Assembly (NCBI RefSeq): GCF_001956855.1
Contig: NZ_MTHD01000001.1
Location: 682,001 to 746,000 of the forward strand
Direction: 5' to 3'
Length of the DNA stretch: 64,000 bases
Source: Azonexus hydrophilus
GTDB taxonomy: Bacteria > Pseudomonadota > Gammaproteobacteria > Burkholderiales > Rhodocyclaceae
The notes beneath the pieces are model-generated. The model saw only the letters and a program-made list of their open reading frames with translations, did no database searches and was not told the origin of the DNA. A program made the translations under genes and the position numbers. Shown in pieces: positions 31,543-40,747 of this stretch (the stretch's first letter is position 1; each line of letters starts with the position of its first letter).

Positions 31543-32415
31543 CTACAGCTGTTTCGTCTTGAAGGTGTTGCACTGGTTGAAGTCACCGCTGTCGAAACCA
31601 CGCCGGAACCAGCGCATGCGCTGCGCCGAACTGCCGTGGGTGAAGCTTTCCGGGACGATGCGGCCCTGCGACTGCTGTTGCAGACGGTCGTCGCCGATGG
31701 CCGAAGCGGCGGTCAGCGCGGCTTCGAGGTCGCCCGGTTCGAGCACGCTCTTCATCGTGTCGGTACGTTTACCCCAGACGCCGGCCAGACAATCGGCCTG
31801 CAGTTCCATGCGCACCGACAGCGCATTGCCCTCGGTTTCGCCGACCCGCTGTTTCGCCTGCTGTACCTGATCGGCGATGCCCAGCAGGTGCTGGACGTGA
31901 TGGCCGACTTCGTGGGCGACGACGTAGGCCTGGGCGAATTCGCCCGGGGCCTTGAACTGATCTTTCAGTTCGCGGAAGAACGTCAGGTCGATGTACACCT
32001 TCTGGTCGCCCGGGCAGTAGAACGGGCCCATCGCCGACTGGCCGGTGCCGCAGGCGGTCGGTGTCGAGCCGGAGAAAAGGACCAGCTTCGGTTCCTGGTA
32101 TTCCTTGCCCATTTCGCGGAAGGCCTGGTTCCAGGTGTCTTCGGTCGAGGCGAGGACACGCGAGACGAAGATCGCCGTCGGGTCGTCGGCTGGCGGCCGG
32201 CTGGCCGGGGCCTGCTGCTCGATCGCCGGCATGCCGCCGCCGGCGAGCATGCTGAGCACGGTCATCGGATTGATGCCGAGGAAGTAGCTGGCGATCAGCG
32301 CAATGGCGATGGTGCCCAGGCCCATCTTGCCGCCGCCGAGACGTAGTCCGCCACCGCCGGAACGGCCGCGGCGATCCTCGATGTTGTCGCTTTCGCGGTG
32401 GTCGTCCATGCGCAT
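31543..32415 (-). CDS. Neutral zinc metallopeptidase (YpfJ family)
   Basis: This 290-residue protein has a short Gly-rich N-terminus, one membrane helix ([19 protein letters not shown]) and a catalytic domain with the gluzincin-like motif [17 protein letters not shown]. Other family blocks are [18 protein letters not shown] and ADCLAGVWG. Substrate unknown. It is 4 bases upstream of the thioredoxin-like gene. Confidence 0.93.
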   Translation of the reverse strand: MRMDDHRESDNIEDRRGRSGGGGLRLGGGKMGLGTIAIALIASYFLGINPMTVLSMLAGGGMPAIEQQAPASRPPADDPTAIFVSRVLASTEDTWNQAFREMGKEYQEPKLVLFSGSTPTACGTGQSAMGPFYCPGDQKVYIDLTFFRELKDQFKAPGEFAQAYVVAHEVGHHVQHLLGIADQVQQAKQRVGETEGNALSVRMELQADCLAGVWGKRTDTMKSVLEPGDLEAALTAASAIGDDRLQQQSQGRIVPESFTHGSSAQRMRWFRRGFDSGDFNQCNTFKTKQL

Positions 32416-32425
32416 TGCGGTGTCC

Positions 32426-33238
32426 TCAGCGGTAACGGTTGATCGCGTCGCGGGTTTCCAGTGCGGCGCAGCGGGCGGCTTCGCCGTAGTTCTCGTCTTT
32501 GCCGGCGTAAAGGATGGCGCGCGAGGAGTTGATCATCAGGCCGGTGGTTTTTGCTGTTTTTCCGGCGTTGACCGTAGCTTCGATATCACCGCCCTGGGCG
32601 CCAATGCCCGGCACCAGCAACGGCATGTCGCCGGTGATCTCGCGTACCCGGGCGATTTCGGCCGGGAAGGTGGCGCCGACGACGAGACCGATCTGGCCGG
32701 TCGTGTTCCACTTTTCGGCGGCCAGACGGGCGACGCGCTCGTAGAGCTTTTCGCCGCCGACGTCGAGGAACTGCAGGTCCGAACCGCCGGCGTTCGATGT
32801 CCGGCAGAGCAGGATCACGCCCTTGTCGGGGAAGGCCAGGTAGGGCTCGACGGAATCGCGGCCCATGTAGGGGTTGACCGTGACGGCGTCGGCGCGGAAG
32901 CGCTCGAAGGCCTCGACTGCATACTGTTCCGCAGTTGAGCCGATGTCGCCGCGCTTGGCGTCGAGGATCACCGGAATGCCCGGGTGCTTTTCGTGGATGT
33001 GGGCGATCAGCGCTTCCAGTTGATCTTCGGCACGGCGGGCGGCGAAGTAGGCGATCTGCGGCTTGAACGAGCAGGCAAGGTCGGCGGTGGCGTCGACGAT
33101 GGCCGTGCAGAATTCGAAGATCGCGTCATCGCGACCCTTGAGGTGCGCCGGGAATTTCGCCGGGTCGGGATCGAGGCCGACGCAGAGCAGCGAGTTGTTC
33201 TTCTGCCAGGCGGCGGCGAGTTGTTCGGTAAAGGTCAT
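32426..33238 (-). CDS. pyrF: Orotidine 5'-phosphate decarboxylase (type 2)
   Basis: PyrF makes UMP from OMP. The protein has 270 residues from ATG 33238 ([18 protein letters not shown]). It shows [13 protein letters not shown], the catalytic [17 protein letters not shown] and [16 protein letters not shown], the longer type 2 form found in many proteobacteria and mycobacteria. Its start overlaps the end of the DNA methyltransferase gene by 4 bases. Confidence 0.97.
   Translation of the reverse strand: MTFTEQLAAAWQKNNSLLCVGLDPDPAKFPAHLKGRDDAIFEFCTAIVDATADLACSFKPQIAYFAARRAEDQLEALIAHIHEKHPGIPVILDAKRGDIGSTAEQYAVEAFERFRADAVTVNPYMGRDSVEPYLAFPDKGVILLCRTSNAGGSDLQFLDVGGEKLYERVARLAAEKWNTTGQIGLVVGATFPAEIARVREITGDMPLLVPGIGAQGGDIEATVNAGKTAKTTGLMINSSRAILYAGKDENYGEAARCAALETRDAINRYR
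32545..32580 (-). repeat. USS-like repeat copy 8
   Basis: Minus strand: CTACGGTCAACGCCGG, then AAAAACAGCAAAAACC, two A tracts 9 bases apart. It is inside pyrF (encoding [12 protein letters not shown]), where it forms a small insertion-like loop near the C-terminus. Confidence 0.65.
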
Positions 33239-34404
33239 GGGGCTTCCTTCGGCAGATAGCGGGAAAACTTGTCGGGCAGCAGGCAGGTCTGCAGGCTGCG
33301 CTGGGTGAAGATGAAACGGCCGTCGCAGACGAAGCCGAGTTGCTGCCAGTCGACTTCGTGGTTGAGCATCATCGTGCATTCGATCAGGTCGCGCCGGCGC
33401 ATCCGGCGGTTCTTCGGGAACAGTGCCAGGATGGCGCCGTCGAAGTTCGGGCAATCGTGCAGGAAGAACGGGTCGCGCTTGCGCGTGCGGCCATTGACGT
33501 AGATGCGCGGGTCGTCGTTGATCGGGAAATGGCGGCCCCAGTGCCACCAGTTGCTTTCGTCGAACTTGCGCACGCGGCGGGCGAGCAGGCGTGCCTTGTG
33601 CGGCAGCAGGTGGGCGTGCTCGATGCCGTAGATCATCCGCCGTGTTTCGCCGGTGTCGGCGGTTTTCGAGCAGACAAAATCAAGATTGCCGTCGGCGTGG
33701 CGGAACACCGGGTCGGCCCCGGAAACGCCGCCGACGCGCACCTCGAACAGGTCAGACAGGCGGACAGCGTGGTTTTCACGCAGGAACATCAGTTGACCGT
33801 CGACTTCGGTGAAGATCCGGCCGTCGTCCATGCACCGGTCGAAACGGCCCTTCTCGAAGCGGAAGATGCAGCAGTTCGGCGTCGCCCCGGAGAACACGCG
33901 AACGTCGCCGGTTTCGAAGAAATGCGTGATGCTGCCCTGGGTGAACAGCCAGGCGTTGAGTTTGCGTGCCGAGGTCAGCTTGATGAACTCGCGCGGTACG
34001 ATGAAGATCAGCTCGCCGCCCGGTTCGAGGTGGCGGATGCACTTTTCGATGAAGAACAGGAACAGGTTGCTGCGCCGGTCGAACAGCGGCGATTTCAGCT
34101 TTTTCCGGGTGTCGACCGCAATATCCTGGTAACGCACGTAGGGCGGGTTGCCGACGATGCTGGCAAAGCGCTCGCTGTCCGGCAGGTCGAAGAAATCCAT
34201 GACGCGGGCGCCGGCCGGTGCGACGCGGTGATCGATCTCGATGCCGGTGACGTCGGCCCCACGCCCAGCCAGCGCGGTGTAGAAGGCGCCATCGCCAGCC
34301 GATGGTTCAAGCACGCGGCCGCTGTTGCAGCACAGGCTGAGCATGAAGTCGACCACGCTGGGCGGCGTGAAGACCTGTCCGAGGCGTTCGACGTCGAGCG
34401 GCAT
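33235..34404 (-). CDS. Solitary N6-adenine DNA methyltransferase (TaqI-like gamma class)
   Basis: This 389-residue protein begins [20 protein letters not shown]. It has the SAM motif [14 protein letters not shown] and the catalytic [10 protein letters not shown], followed by [13 protein letters not shown]. The layout (N-terminal catalytic domain, then a C-terminal target-recognition-like half) resembles M.TaqI and Eco57I-type enzymes. No restriction enzyme or specificity gene is adjacent; it sits in an operon with pyrF and a 64-residue Cys protein. It is either an orphan regulatory methylase or a methylase of other polar substrates; recognition sequence unknown. Confidence 0.8.
   Translation of the reverse strand: MPLDVERLGQVFTPPSVVDFMLSLCCNSGRVLEPSAGDGAFYTALAGRGADVTGIEIDHRVAPAGARVMDFFDLPDSERFASIVGNPPYVRYQDIAVDTRKKLKSPLFDRRSNLFLFFIEKCIRHLEPGGELIFIVPREFIKLTSARKLNAWLFTQGSITHFFETGDVRVFSGATPNCCIFRFEKGRFDRCMDDGRIFTEVDGQLMFLRENHAVRLSDLFEVRVGGVSGADPVFRHADGNLDFVCSKTADTGETRRMIYGIEHAHLLPHKARLLARRVRKFDESNWWHWGRHFPINDDPRIYVNGRTRKRDPFFLHDCPNFDGAILALFPKNRRMRRRDLIECTMMLNHEVDWQQLGFVCDGRFIFTQRSLQTCLLPDKFSRYLPKEAP
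34097..34123 (-). repeat. USS-like repeat copy 9
   Basis: Minus strand: ATTGCGGTCGACACCCGG, then AAAAAGCTGAAA. It is inside the DNA methyltransferase gene ([10 protein letters not shown]), close to the catalytic NPPY. Confidence 0.6.
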
Positions 34405-34405
34405 G

Positions 34406-34600
34406 TCAGTCTGTTTCGGCTGGCCGGACTGCCGCCTGCTCACGCGCCTTCTTTTCCCAGTAGCGCTCGTTCTTGCTCTCGTCCACGAAGCGGTAGCGGC
34501 CGGCGAGCTCGCAGCCTTTCATGCCGGGGTTGCACGGCAGGTTGTTGATCTTCGTGCAGCGATCATTGACTTCGTGCGGACAACCCCAGCTACCGGCCAT
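34406..34600 (-). CDS. Small cysteine-containing conserved protein
   Basis: This 64-residue protein has CPHEVNDRCTKINNLPCNPG and GCELAGRYRF, five cysteines in the first half, followed by a charged Lys/Arg/Glu tail (ESKNERYWEKKAREQA). It may bind metal or nucleic acid; function unknown. It starts 1 base after the glnS stop and ends 1 base before the methyltransferase ATG, so it belongs to the glnS-pyrF transcript. Confidence 0.7.
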   Translation of the reverse strand: MAGSWGCPHEVNDRCTKINNLPCNPGMKGCELAGRYRFVDESKNERYWEKKAREQAAVRPAETD

Positions 34601-34601
34601 A

Positions 34602-36401
34602 TCAGTTGCCCTTGCCCCACGAATCCTTCAACGTCACCGTCCGGTTGAATACCGGTGCGCCGGGTTGCGAGTCGACGCGGTCGGCGACGAAGTAGCCGTG
34701 GCGTTCGAACTGGAAGCGTTCCTCGGCCCGGGCTTCCTTCAGGCTCGGTTCGAGCTGGGCGGTAATGCTGCGGCTGGCATCCGGATTCAGGTCGTCGAGG
34801 AAATTGCGTTCGATGTCCGGGGCATCGCCTTCACGACGGGCGCCAGGTGCCGGGACCTTGAACAGGCGGTCGTAAAGGCGGACTTCGGCCGGGTAGGCGT
34901 GCGCCACCGAGACCCAGTGCAGGTTGCCCTTGACCTTGACGCTGTCGGCGCCGGGGGTGCCGGACTTGGTTTCGGGCAGGTAATTGCAGTGCACCGCGAT
35001 CACCTTGCCGTTTTCATCCTTGTCGCAGCCGGTGCATTCGACGACGTAACCGTAGCGCAGGCGCGCCATGTTGCCCGGGAACAGGCGGCGGAAACCCTTT
35101 TGCGGCACTTCCTGGAAATCTTCGCCTTCGATCCACAGCTCACGCGAGAAGGGCATCGTGCGCTGGCCGAGTTCCTCGTGCAGCGGATGGTTCGGGGCGT
35201 GACACTCTTCGACCTGGCCTTCCGGATAGTTGTCGATGATCAGCTTGAGCGGATCGAGCACGGCGACGCGACGCTGGTCGGATTCGTTCATCACTTCGCG
35301 CATCGCGTCTTCAAACAACACGTAATCGATCAGCGAGTCGTTTTTGGAAACACCGATGCGTTCGGCGAACAGGCGGAAACCTTCGGCTGAGTAGCCGCGC
35401 CGGCGGGCGCCGACCAGCGTCGGCATGCGCGGGTCGTCCCAGCCATCGACGTGCTTTTCGTCGACCAGCTGGATCAGCTTGCGCTTGGACAGCACGACGT
35501 AGGTCAGGTTGAGGCGCGAGAATTCTATCTGTTGCGGCAGCGGGCGCTGCAGCAGGCCACCTTCGGCGAGGCGTTCGAGCAGCCAGTCGTAGAACGGGCG
35601 CTGATCTTCGAATTCGAGCGTGCAGATCGAATGGGTGATGCATTCGAGCGCATCCTCGATCGGGTGCGCGAAGGTGTACATCGGGTAGACGCAATACTTG
35701 TCGCCGGTGTTGTGATGGGTGGCGTGGCGGATGCGGTAGATCGCCGGATCGCGCAGGTTGATGTTGGCCGCCGCCATGTCGATCTTCGCCCGCAGGATGT
35801 GCGTGCCGTCGGCAAATTCACCGGCCTGCATGCGCTTGAACAGGTCCATGTTCTCGGCTACCGAGCGGGTACGGAACGGCGAGTCCTTGCCGGGCTGGGT
35901 CAGCGTGCCGCGACTGGCGCGCATTTCCTCGGCGGACTGGCTATCGACGTAGGCGTAGCCGGCGGAAATCAGGTATTCGGCGCATGCCAGCATCCAGTCG
36001 AAGTAGTTGGACGCGTAGTAGAGATTGCTTTCGCCTTGCTGCTGCCAGTCGCAACCCAGCCATTTGACGGCGTCGATGATGGCGTTGACGTACTCCTGGT
36101 CTTCCTTCTCCGGGTTGGTGTCGTCAAAACGCAAGTGGCAACGGCCAGCATAGGTTTCGGCCAGGCCGAAGTTGAGCAGGATCGACTTGGCATGGCCGAA
36201 ATGCAGGTAGCCGTTCGGCTCGGGCGGGAAGCGGGTACGGATCTTTGCCGGGTCGAGCGGGGCGGCAGCGTGGTCGGCGGCAGTGCCGGGCTGGCCGCAC
36301 CAGCGGCGCTGCGCGTGCTTGCCGGCAGCCAGGTCGGCTTCGACGATGTTCTTGATGAAATTGGCGGCGGGCGCGACAGGCGCGGAATGTTCTTTTGACA
36401 T
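34602..36401 (-). CDS. glnS: Glutaminyl-tRNA synthetase
   Basis: This class I synthetase charges tRNA-Gln. The protein has 599 residues from ATG 36401 (MSKEHSAPVAPAANFIKNIV). It has the HIGH-like motif FPPEPNGYLHFGHAKS and the KMSKS counterpart VLSKRKLIQLV. The open frame continues upstream across the PiT gene, but only out-of-frame. The length is slightly above the E. coli enzyme because of a short N-terminal extension and an insert after KHAQRRWCG. Confidence 0.97.
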   Translation of the reverse strand: MSKEHSAPVAPAANFIKNIVEADLAAGKHAQRRWCGQPGTAADHAAAPLDPAKIRTRFPPEPNGYLHFGHAKSILLNFGLAETYAGRCHLRFDDTNPEKEDQEYVNAIIDAVKWLGCDWQQQGESNLYYASNYFDWMLACAEYLISAGYAYVDSQSAEEMRASRGTLTQPGKDSPFRTRSVAENMDLFKRMQAGEFADGTHILRAKIDMAAANINLRDPAIYRIRHATHHNTGDKYCVYPMYTFAHPIEDALECITHSICTLEFEDQRPFYDWLLERLAEGGLLQRPLPQQIEFSRLNLTYVVLSKRKLIQLVDEKHVDGWDDPRMPTLVGARRRGYSAEGFRLFAERIGVSKNDSLIDYVLFEDAMREVMNESDQRRVAVLDPLKLIIDNYPEGQVEECHAPNHPLHEELGQRTMPFSRELWIEGEDFQEVPQKGFRRLFPGNMARLRYGYVVECTGCDKDENGKVIAVHCNYLPETKSGTPGADSVKVKGNLHWVSVAHAYPAEVRLYDRLFKVPAPGARREGDAPDIERNFLDDLNPDASRSITAQLEPSLKEARAEERFQFERHGYFVADRVDSQPGAPVFNRTVTLKDSWGKGN

Positions 36402-36469
36402 GGGGTGCTGTTCGGGGGGCAATGTGGTCAAGCCACAAAGCCCCGATTTTACCAGCCGCCAGCCCCGAT

Positions 36470-38041
36470 TCAGGCGTGTACGATGCCGAAAATCATGAAG
36501 TAGAGCATTGCCGCCATCAGCGCCGAGGCTGGTACGGTGATGATCCAGGCTGCGGCAATCCGGAATGCGGCTGAGCGTTTGACCAGTTCGTGGCGATAGA
36601 CCTTGCGCATCTGCTTGCGTTCGTACTTCGACAGGTCCGCCTGGGCGGTGCGCGCCTTCAACTGGTCGAGCATTTCCTGCTTTTCCTGGAAGCTGGCCTT
36701 GGCGAAGCGATTGAGGAAGGTTTCGACAACCTCCTTGTCGGCACCCAGGTGGTGTTCCTTGATCTCGTCGATCATCTGCGAGTAACTGCTCTTGATGAAC
36801 TCGCGCAGGAAGCCGACACCGAAGACACCGCCGAGTGCGATGTGCGTGGAGCTGACCGGCAGGCCCATCTGCGAAGCGATGATGACGGTCAGTGCTGCCG
36901 ACATGGCGATGCAGAAGGCACGCATCTGGTCGAGCTCGGTAATTTCGCTGCCGACGGTACGGATCAGTTTCGGACCGTACAGCGCCAGGCCAATGGCAAT
37001 ACCCAGGGCACCGACCAGCATGATCCACAGCGGGATGCCGGCGTTGCCGGAAACCTGGCCGTGGGCCACGGTATCGGCGATGGCGGCCAGCGGACCGATG
37101 GCATTGGCCACGTCGTTGGCGCCATGGGCAAAACTGAGCAGGGCGGCAGCAAAGATCAGTGGCACGGTGAACAGCGAATTGATGCTGGCCTTGCAATTGG
37201 TCAGGCGTTCGGCCCGGCCCTTGACCGAAATCCCCATCAGGAACCAGGTGAGCAAGCCGATACCGGCACCGATGGCGCTGGCAGTCCAGAAATCGACTTC
37301 CCATATCTTGTTCAACCCCTTCAAGATCAGGTAGGTGCTGAAGGCAAAGGCCATCAGGCCGATCAGGATGGGCACGGTTTTTTGTGCCGCTTCCACCATG
37401 TCCGTCTTGTAGGTGATCGAGCGCTTGATCCAGTACAGGAAGGCAGCGGCGACGGCACCGCCGAGCACCGGCGAAATGACCCAGCTGGCAGCAATGCTGC
37501 CCATCGTGGACCAGTTGGCCGCACCCATGCCGCCGGCAGCAACGCCGGCGCCGAGGACGGCGCCGACGATGGAATGGGTGGTCGATACCGGTGCGCCGAC
37601 CGCGGTGGCAAAGTTCAGCCACAGGGCGCCGGCCAGCAGCGCGGCGGTCATTACCCAGATGAAACGGTTGCTGTCGGCGATCGCTCCCGGATTGATGATG
37701 CCGCCACGGATGGTCGATACCACGTCGCCACCGGCGATCAGCGCGCCCATGACTTCGAAGATGGCGGCGATGACGATGGCGCCGGTCATCGTGATCGCCC
37801 GCGAACCGACCGCCGGGCCGACATTGTTGGCCACGTCGTTGGCACCGATGTTCATCGCCATGTAGCCGCCGATCATTGCCGCGACGACCAGCATGATGCC
37901 CTGTGTGCCGGTGACGCCGATACCGAGGGCGGTGTAGATCATGATGCAGACAACGAAGAGCAGGCCGATGCCGAGGCGGGAGAATTCCCGCCGGCTTCGT
38001 TTGGTTGCTTTTTCGATATCGTTGAAGTTTTTCAGCTCCAT
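36470..38041 (-). CDS. PiT-family inorganic phosphate transporter
   Basis: This 523-residue membrane protein has duplicated PiT signatures: MNIGANDVANNVGPAVGSRA near residue 60 and LLSFAHGANDVANAIGP near residue 300, plus the repeated PVSTTH motifs (GAPVSTTHSIVGAVLGAG; GLPVSSTHIALGGVFG). A large cytoplasmic loop of charged residues (EIKEHHLGADKEVVETF) separates the last two helices. It probably imports metal-phosphate using the proton gradient (Pit type). AGGGAGA precedes ATG 38041. Confidence 0.93.
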   Translation of the reverse strand: MELKNFNDIEKATKRSRREFSRLGIGLLFVVCIMIYTALGIGVTGTQGIMLVVAAMIGGYMAMNIGANDVANNVGPAVGSRAITMTGAIVIAAIFEVMGALIAGGDVVSTIRGGIINPGAIADSNRFIWVMTAALLAGALWLNFATAVGAPVSTTHSIVGAVLGAGVAAGGMGAANWSTMGSIAASWVISPVLGGAVAAAFLYWIKRSITYKTDMVEAAQKTVPILIGLMAFAFSTYLILKGLNKIWEVDFWTASAIGAGIGLLTWFLMGISVKGRAERLTNCKASINSLFTVPLIFAAALLSFAHGANDVANAIGPLAAIADTVAHGQVSGNAGIPLWIMLVGALGIAIGLALYGPKLIRTVGSEITELDQMRAFCIAMSAALTVIIASQMGLPVSSTHIALGGVFGVGFLREFIKSSYSQMIDEIKEHHLGADKEVVETFLNRFAKASFQEKQEMLDQLKARTAQADLSKYERKQMRKVYRHELVKRSAAFRIAAAWIITVPASALMAAMLYFMIFGIVHA

Positions 38042-38090
38042 GCTTTCTCCCTGGCCCGAACAAGGGCGCGTCCTGCGGTTGCTGGCGCCG

Positions 38091-38125
38091 ATTTTTGCGG
38101 TCGACGGCGCTCCAGATTGCAAAAG
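38091..38125 (+). repeat. USS-like repeat copy 10, intergenic
   Basis: TTTTTGCGGTCGACGGCGCT is followed later by one AAAA tract (TTGCAAAAGG). It lies in the divergent PiT-crcB intergenic region. Confidence 0.5.
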
Positions 38126-38221
38126 GCGTTATTGTGACACTGAAGTTTCGGTTTTGTTATGGCTCTTCTCTCGGTCGTTGATTCAACGAGTCGCGTTAGA
38201 ATCCCCTGCAAAGGAGAATGC

Positions 38222-38611
38222 ATGAACGCGATCGGATTTGCCGCTGTAGGATTGGGCGCCGCACTGGGGGCTTGGGCGCGCTGGCTGCTCGGGCTGGCAC
38301 TCAACCCGCTGTTCCTTGCCTTGCCGCTGGGAACGCTGGCGGCCAACGTGATCGGTGGCTATCTGGTCGGCGTCGCGGTTGGCGTTTTTCACCTCAATTC
38401 CGGTTTGCCGATTGCGCTGAAACTGTTCGTCATCACCGGTTTTCTCGGCGGTCTGACGACTTTTTCCACTTTTTCCGCCGAAGTGATCGAGCGCATGCTG
38501 GCGGGCCAGCCGGCGCTGGCGATTGGCATGGCTTCCATCCACCTGGCTGGTTCGCTGACCGCCACCTGGCTTGGGCTGATGACTGTCGGCGCGACCCGGA
38601 TCTGGTCCTAG
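38222..38611 (+). CDS. crcB: Fluoride channel CrcB/Fluc
   Basis: This 129-residue four-helix membrane protein forms a dimeric fluoride channel. The family motif GFLGGLTTFSTFSAE and GTLAANVIGGYLVG are present. ATG 38222 follows an AAAGGAG site. I looked for a fluoride riboswitch upstream and did not see one. The stop overlaps the stop of the convergent ankyrin gene (CTAG). Confidence 0.95.
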   Translation: MNAIGFAAVGLGAALGAWARWLLGLALNPLFLALPLGTLAANVIGGYLVGVAVGVFHLNSGLPIALKLFVITGFLGGLTTFSTFSAEVIERMLAGQPALAIGMASIHLAGSLTATWLGLMTVGATRIWS

Positions 38612-39048
38612 GCGGCTTTCTTCAGCAGTTTCAGGCAGGCCATCGACGCGGCCAGGTCGAGGGCGCTGAAGTCGTCGAAATTCTTTAGCGCCGGGTTGGC
38701 GCCGTTGTTCAGCAGCAACTGCACGAGATCAGGTTTGCTGTTCGACGCCACATACATCAGCGCGGTGGCGCCGTTGCCGTTCTGGTTGTCGATGGCGATG
38801 CCGGCGTCGATCAGGCGCTGGATGATTGCCTGGCTGCCGCTGTAGCAGGCCAGCCACAGTGCGTTGCAGCCGTCGGCGTTGAGCACGGCCAGATCGGCGC
38901 CGAGCGTCAGCAACTCCTCGACGATGTCCAGCCGTCCTTCCTTGCAGGCGCGCATCAGCGGCGTGAAGCGGCCGTCCGGCCCGGTGGCCGACAGTTGGTC
39001 GTGGGGAAAGGCGTGTTGATCGAGGAAGGCGGCGAGATCGGGCGTCAT
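38608..39048 (-). CDS. Ankyrin-repeat protein, nif-linked
   Basis: This 146-residue soluble protein has about four ankyrin repeats (FTPLMRACKEGRLDIVEELL; CNALWLACYSGSQAIIQRLI; TALMYVASNSKPDLVQLLL). It is coupled to the upstream nitroreductase-like gene by a 4-base overlap and lies behind its sigma54-type promoter, so a role in protein-protein contacts under nitrogen-fixing conditions is inferred. Confidence 0.85.
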   Translation of the reverse strand: MTPDLAAFLDQHAFPHDQLSATGPDGRFTPLMRACKEGRLDIVEELLTLGADLAVLNADGCNALWLACYSGSQAIIQRLIDAGIAIDNQNGNGATALMYVASNSKPDLVQLLLNNGANPALKNFDDFSALDLAASMACLKLLKKAA

Positions 39049-40673
39049 GTTCGTTCCTGAGTGCGTTGCGGGTAGGGCGGTGAGGTTTCGATGCGGGCGT
39101 CGGTGACCGGTGTGCCAACAGTGAAGTGATAGACGCTTTGCCAGCGCGTGTCGGTGAGGCCGCAGGCGGCATGGACCGGATCGTCGAAGAAGCAGCCGAT
39201 GCCGGTACCGCGTACGCCGGCGGCTTCCGCTTCGAGGTACAGCACCTGGCCGATCAGCCCGGCTTCGCGCAGCAATTCGCGGTAGCCGTAACCGTCGCCG
39301 GTGGCGGCCTCGAACTCGCCGAGCATGCCGAGCGAGAAGGCGCTGGTCGACGCGATGTCCTGGTGACAGGACAGGCTGCGGGCGAGGCGCTGCATTTCCT
39401 GCAGGCCGAGTTCGGCGAGCTGGATCAGGCCGAGCTGTGGCGGCGCGTCGTCCACCCGACGCAATTGGTCGAAGTGGGTGCGCATAGTTGCCGTTAGTTC
39501 ATCGTTCGCAGCCGGCGTGCGTGGCAGCAGGTAGAGGCCGGGCGACAGGCCGTCGACACGCAGCACGAACAACAGCAGATGGATGCGCGGCGAGGCTTCC
39601 TGGGCGGCGAACGGGACTTTCGGGCGCGGCAGTACGGCGTCGAGCATCCGGTAGAAAGCGGCCTTGGACAGGCTGCATTTCGGGTCGAAGCGCTGGCCGC
39701 TGCGCCGTTGCCGGATCAGTTGCGCGGCGCCGGCGGTGGTCGGGTGCGGGTCAAGTGGCGGCAGCGCTGGAAATTCGGGTTTTTCTGCGGTCGACCGCAA
39801 GAATCGGCTGAAAACCGCCGCCTGGTCGACCACCGGCCAGCGGTAACCGGGCGACGGGTCGATCCGGCTCGGCTGGCCATGCCAGGTAAGGCCAGCCAGG
39901 CGTTGGCGCAATTGCTCGAGCGATGGCACCGCGCCCAGGCCAGGGGCGTGGATGGCCAGCAGGATTTCCGCTTCCTCGTTCTCGGTGAAGGCATAACGCG
40001 ATGGCGGGAAATCGTCGGGACGATCGAGGCCGAGCAGGTGGCCGAGGTCGTCGCCGGCGATCGCCAGCGGCCGCACTTCCCAGCCGAGCAGTGCGGCGGC
40101 GCAGGCGAGGGCGCCGACGCCATGGCCGACATCGAGCTGGCAGTAGCGGAAGGCGCGTTCGCCGTACTTCCACGCCTCGCGCCACATGACGCTGCTCAGC
40201 GCCACCGCCAGCCAGGGGCTGTCGCCGGTCGGCGCAGTCAGTGCCCGGCCTTCGAGCGCATGTTGTTCGGGGTCGTAGTGATGCACGCCGTCGGCCACGC
40301 CGGGCAGGCCGCCGGTCAATAGCCAGGCTTCGACCGGGTGCAGGTTGCCCGACGAGGGATTGCAGCGCAGCGCCCAGCGACTCGGGCCCCAGCTTTTCCA
40401 TGCGGAAATGGCAAACGACAGTTCAAACAGCGCGCCCAGGCTGGCGAGATCCGGGGCGACGGCATTTTCCGGCTTTTCCGGCAGTTGACCGTAACAACGA
40501 TCGAAGCGGTCGGCGCTCAGCGGCAGTTCGCACACCGGTGCGCCGGGGTAATGGCGGAAGGCGGCCGGCTGGGCATCCCAGTCGAGCTGGCCGGGGCCTT
40601 CGGCAAAGGCCTCGAAACGGTGCTTGGTGCGGGCGTGATAGGCGCGCAGGGGATTTTGTGGGGTATCCGACAC
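39045..40673 (-). CDS. SagB/ThcOx-type dehydrogenase (tandem nitroreductase fold), nif-linked
   Basis: This 542-residue protein consists of two nitroreductase-like halves. The first has SFAISAWKSWGPSRWALRCN and PSSGNLHPVEAWLL, a typical FMN-binding SagB block; the second starts at about residue 300 (AAQLIRQRRSGQRFDPKCSL). SagB relatives oxidise azolines in peptide natural products, but no precursor or cyclodehydratase gene is near. A sigma54-type promoter upstream ties it to nitrogen fixation control. A USS-like copy forms the linker between the halves (FLRSTAEKPEFPAL). Confidence 0.8.
   Translation of the reverse strand: MSDTPQNPLRAYHARTKHRFEAFAEGPGQLDWDAQPAAFRHYPGAPVCELPLSADRFDRCYGQLPEKPENAVAPDLASLGALFELSFAISAWKSWGPSRWALRCNPSSGNLHPVEAWLLTGGLPGVADGVHHYDPEQHALEGRALTAPTGDSPWLAVALSSVMWREAWKYGERAFRYCQLDVGHGVGALACAAALLGWEVRPLAIAGDDLGHLLGLDRPDDFPPSRYAFTENEEAEILLAIHAPGLGAVPSLEQLRQRLAGLTWHGQPSRIDPSPGYRWPVVDQAAVFSRFLRSTAEKPEFPALPPLDPHPTTAGAAQLIRQRRSGQRFDPKCSLSKAAFYRMLDAVLPRPKVPFAAQEASPRIHLLLFVLRVDGLSPGLYLLPRTPAANDELTATMRTHFDQLRRVDDAPPQLGLIQLAELGLQEMQRLARSLSCHQDIASTSAFSLGMLGEFEAATGDGYGYRELLREAGLIGQVLYLEAEAAGVRGTGIGCFFDDPVHAACGLTDTRWQSVYHFTVGTPVTDARIETSPPYPQRTQERT
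39783..39814 (+). repeat. USS-like repeat copy 11
   Basis: TTCTGCGGTCGACCGCAAG, containing the 14-base palindrome at 39786-39799, then AATCGGCTGAAAA. It is antisense in the linker of the SagB-like gene. Confidence 0.65.
40464..40500 (-). repeat. USS-like repeat copy 12
   Basis: Minus strand: TGTTACGGTCAACTGCCGG, then AAAAGCCGGAAAATG, A tracts 9 bases apart. It is inside the SagB-like gene (CYGQLPEKPENAV). Confidence 0.6.
40657..40672. promoter_or_regulatory. NifA-type upstream activator site (TGT-N10-ACA)
   Basis: TGT-GGGGTATCCG-ACA has the exact NifA spacing. It lies 76 bases upstream of the -24/-12 promoter of the NafY-like gene and next to the start codon of the divergent SagB-like gene, a normal enhancer position for the rightward promoter. 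Confidence 0.65.
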
Positions 40674-40705
40674 GATGCTGGTTTTTTCCTTGGTTGATTG
40701 CCTTT

Positions 40706-40721
40706 AGCAAGGCGCATGCCC
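40706..40721 (-). promoter_or_regulatory. sigma54-type -24/-12 promoter for the SagB-ankyrin genes
   Basis: Minus strand GGGCATGCGCCTTGCT: GG and GC are 12 bases apart and the -12 half TTGCT is perfect. One flanking base and one inner base differ from TGGCACG-N4-TTGCW. The expected start is about 22 bases before ATG 40673. Confidence 0.65.
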
Positions 40722-40747
40722 ATTTGAAATCATGGGCTTGCCTGCGT

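Noticed and set aside
34602..38063. Very long minus-strand open frame (over 1100 codons) spanning glnS and the PiT gene
   Set aside because: Only the part from 36401 encodes glnS; the upstream half reads the PiT gene out of frame and is Arg/His-rich, typical of shadow frames in GC-rich DNA.
38042..38221. Fluoride riboswitch upstream of crcB
   Set aside because: I looked for the conserved fluoride-riboswitch core and pairing and did not find them.
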